34,952 nt of DNA from the NCBI GenBank assembly GCA_902792855.1, contig CADBBP010000041.1:1-34952 (forward strand), given 5' to 3'. The notes beneath the pieces were generated by a model. The model saw only the letters and a list, made by a program, of their open reading frames with translations. It searched no databases and was not told the DNA's origin. Origin of the DNA: an uncultured Prevotellaceae bacterium (GTDB taxonomy: Bacteria > Bacteroidota > Bacteroidia > Bacteroidales > Bacteroidaceae). Of this stretch, positions 32,767 through 34,952 are shown piece by piece. Made by a program: the position numbers and the translations under genes. Positions within the stretch are counted from its first letter, which is position 1; every line of letters starts with the position of its first letter.

Positions 32767-34952
32767 ATGAACTACAATCGTATTATTACATTTCTTCTGG
32801 CGTGGACGATGGCGTTGGCAGCATCTGCCAGCAATTATTTCTTCCGAAAAGTGGATGTGAAAGACGGACTGTCCGACAATTTCGTAAGGGATGTCGTCAG
32901 GGACAGCCATGGCTATGTCTGGTTCTCCACCATCAACGGGCTGAGCCGTTTTGACGGTTATCGCTTCCACAACTACATGCCTCAACATTTTGGGGCGAGA
33001 GGCAACGATGTCACCATGGTGAGGGAGACGGCCGACAGCACCCTGTGGATGTCTTGCGCAGGGGAGCTGTTCACATACAATCGATTGGCAGACACATGGA
33101 AGAAGGACGGCGTGAAAAGGCTTGAAAAGTTGGGCGTGGAAGGAAGGGTGGAGCTCTTCTATGTGGATGACCGGCACAACTTGTGGGCGGCGACGGATAT
33201 GGGACTGTTTCATTATGACTTCTCACTGCGGAAAATACATCGGCTTTCCAATTTCAGCGGTGCGCCCATTTCGTCCATCGTGTCAAGGAATGGAACCACC
33301 ATCGTCGTCAACTCCGACAATAAAATATATGAGGTCTCGCTCAAGTCCGACCGTCTCATCCATTTGTCACAGGCATCGTTTTTGGTACACGACCGCAACA
33401 GCAGGGTGTTCCTTGACAGCCACATGACATTATGGTTCTTCAATTCACACACCCTCGTAGGGACGCAATGGCTGTTCTCGCTCAAGACTCACGAATGGAG
33501 ACAGCCGACGGAATTGGCACAAATGGGCCCCGTCCTTCTCAACGCCCTCTTGGAGGACAATGATGGAAGGTTGTGGATGGGCACGGGAAATGCCGGCATA
33601 CATGTCTTTGACTATCCGGAAGGGAATTTGGAAATAAGAGAAGTGATGGCCATGCGTGCCTTCACACCCCACAGCAGCCATATCTCATGCCTCTACCTCG
33701 ACGCCAACAACACCATGTGGGTGGGCTCGGCAAAGTTGGGCGTTGCCTTTACCGACATGAGCAGCCCCAATTTCACGCACGTTTCAACAGACGACAAGGA
33801 AGATGTCAGTTCCTTGCTTCAAGATGACAAGGGAAACCTGTGGGTGGGTTTCGACGGGGCGGGAATCATGATGAAGTCGCCCGATGGAGCCACCACGCAT
33901 TTCACTATGTCAAGCAGGCAACTGCCGTCCGACATCATCACCTCGCTTGCCCTTCTCCCCAATGGAGACTTGCTCGCCGGTACTTACGGAAATGGTGTGG
34001 CGCGACTGCAAAATGGAGTTTTCGTACCCATCCTCTCACAACATGACTGTCTCAGGTATGTAAAGGCTATGGCCACCGACAACAGTGGCAATTTGTGGGT
34101 GGCCACCGTGGACAAGGGCGTGGTGAAGGTGATGGCGGATGGGAATATCGTCAATTACACGACGGAAAATTCTCTCCTGGTGTCGAATGGCATCCTGTGC
34201 CTTGCCTTCGACACGTCGCAAAACTTGTTGTACATAGGAACTTCCATGGGGGTCTCCGCTTACGACTGCTCGGCCAACCACTTCGTCAACATTGAACCGT
34301 TGGAAAAACTCAATGGCACGTATGTCATGTCCATGATTGTCTGCAACAAGAGCATCCTGTTCATAGGAAGCCGTGACGGGCTGTGGACATATCGACGCAA
34401 AGAGGCCGTCATCAATCATTTCACCACCGACGATGGCTTGTCCAACAACACCATAAGGGCGCTGGCAAGGAGCGGCGATCATGTCTGGGCGGCCACCGAC
34501 AACGGACTGACATGCATCATCTCCCAAAACACCGACAGCCAGCACTTCGCATACAAATGTATTCCATTTTTCTCCTCCGACGGCTTGGAAGACATCATCT
34601 TTTCCAACGATGCCGCAGCAACGATGAGAGACGGAAGGGCTTTGCTTGGATGTTACACGGGCTATGTCGGCATATTGCCGGAAAACATCATGCCCCAGCA
34701 TCCAAGGCTCACGGTGCAGTTCACGGACTTTGTCGTCAATGGTGAACAACCAACAAACGATGAACGAAAGGGAAACATACGCCCAAGTGACAACATCGTC
34801 ACCATTCACCATGACGACCACCTTAGCATCGCTCTTTCTGCCATGTTGCCTGCGCAGAGCAGGAAAATCAAGTATTTTTATCGCTTCAAGGGAGAAGGGG
34901 AATGGATGGGTGTTCCGGCAAACATGCTCCATCTTGGGGCGTTGACCTCTGG
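32767..34952 (+). CDS. Propeller-type sensor (N-terminal part, probable hybrid two-component system), cut by window end
   Basis: The frame is open for 728 codons and continues past the window. A signal peptide (ITFLLAWTMALAASAS) is followed by repeated two-component regulator propeller blades with the motif D.xG.xWxx(T/S).xGLxxFD (for example DSHGYVWFSTINGLSRFDGY, DNDGRLWMGTGNAGIHVFD, DDKGNLWVGFDGAGI and DNSGNLWVATVDKGV). The last residues (KIKYFYRFKGEGEWM) look like the start of a Y_Y_Y domain. Proteins of this kind in Bacteroidales are hybrid two-component sensors that bind glycan fragments in the periplasm and control nearby glycan-use genes. It is divergent from the GH9-type gene, which may be its target. 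The kinase, receiver and AraC parts, if present, lie outside. Confidence 0.88.
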   Translation, partial: MNYNRIITFLLAWTMALAASASNYFFRKVDVKDGLSDNFVRDVVRDSHGYVWFSTINGLSRFDGYRFHNYMPQHFGARGNDVTMVRETADSTLWMSCAGELFTYNRLADTWKKDGVKRLEKLGVEGRVELFYVDDRHNLWAATDMGLFHYDFSLRKIHRLSNFSGAPISSIVSRNGTTIVVNSDNKIYEVSLKSDRLIHLSQASFLVHDRNSRVFLDSHMTLWFFNSHTLVGTQWLFSLKTHEWRQPTELAQMGPVLLNALLEDNDGRLWMGTGNAGIHVFDYPEGNLEIREVMAMRAFTPHSSHISCLYLDANNTMWVGSAKLGVAFTDMSSPNFTHVSTDDKEDVSSLLQDDKGNLWVGFDGAGIMMKSPDGATTHFTMSSRQLPSDIITSLALLPNGDLLAGTYGNGVARLQNGVFVPILSQHDCLRYVKAMATDNSGNLWVATVDKGVVKVMADGNIVNYTTENSLLVSNGILCLAFDTSQNLLYIGTSMGVSAYDCSANHFVNIEPLEKLNGTYVMSMIVCNKSILFIGSRDGLWTYRRKEAVINHFTTDDGLSNNTIRALARSGDHVWAATDNGLTCIISQNTDSQHFAYKCIPFFSSDGLEDIIFSNDAAATMRDGRALLGCYTGYVGILPENIMPQHPRLTVQFTDFVVNGEQPTNDERKGNIRPSDNIVTIHHDDHLSIALSAMLPAQSRKIKYFYRFKGEGEWMGVPANMLHLGALTS

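Overview
The window looks like chromosomal DNA of a Bacteroidota member, most likely Bacteroidales and Prevotella-like. The grounds are promoters of the TAnnTTTG (-7) / TTTG (-33) type, a complete Bat (Bacteroides aerotolerance) operon, a propeller-type sensor of the hybrid two-component (HTCS) kind, a secreted protein with a type IX secretion-like C-terminus, and few Shine-Dalgarno sites. Most genes are G+C-rich with C/G in third positions. The large secreted-protein gene at 19.7-24.9 kb is visibly more A+T-rich.

Layout. 0-6.5 kb: a plus-strand housekeeping run of smpB, metH (without the AdoMet reactivation domain), a HAD hydrolase, map, tsaD and a stand-alone pncC/cinA-type amidase. 6.46-7.06 kb: a repeat-rich spacer with a 38-bp triplication, several hairpins, a terminator-like stem and a 20-bp triplication, ending in the bat promoter. 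7.06-16.09 kb: one tight operon of MoxR ATPase, DUF58 protein, a membrane protein, BatA, BatB, BatC, a BatD-BatE fusion and a PAP2 phosphatase. 16.2-18.8 kb: a queA-family gene and a DUF2027-Smr gene, preceded by related intergenic modules.

18.8-25.4 kb is the accessory part. It holds a proline-codon-like repeat, copies of a GGAATTG/CAATTCC palindrome, a long leader with a possible 50-codon ORF and a tetraloop hairpin, and a giant secreted-protein gene. That gene is broken by two apparent one-base shifts and a 25-bp tandem duplication. A 62-aa gene and a 38-bp perfect palindrome follow. 25.4-26.07 kb encodes an unusual short sigma-70 factor that lacks region 3 and the region 2.3 tryptophan pair.

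On the minus strand, 32.0-26.1 kb carries a GH9-type glycoside hydrolase followed 15 bases later by an iron-sulfur flavoprotein-like reductase, then an aminotransferase and a LolC/E-type permease. Divergent from the hydrolase, a propeller sensor gene starts at 32767 and runs off the window end; it may regulate the hydrolase in response to a glycan.

No tRNA, rRNA, CRISPR array or insertion sequence was recognised. The points most worth a second look are the reduced sigma factor, the broken secreted-protein locus with its leader and satellite small genes, and the family of intergenic palindromes.
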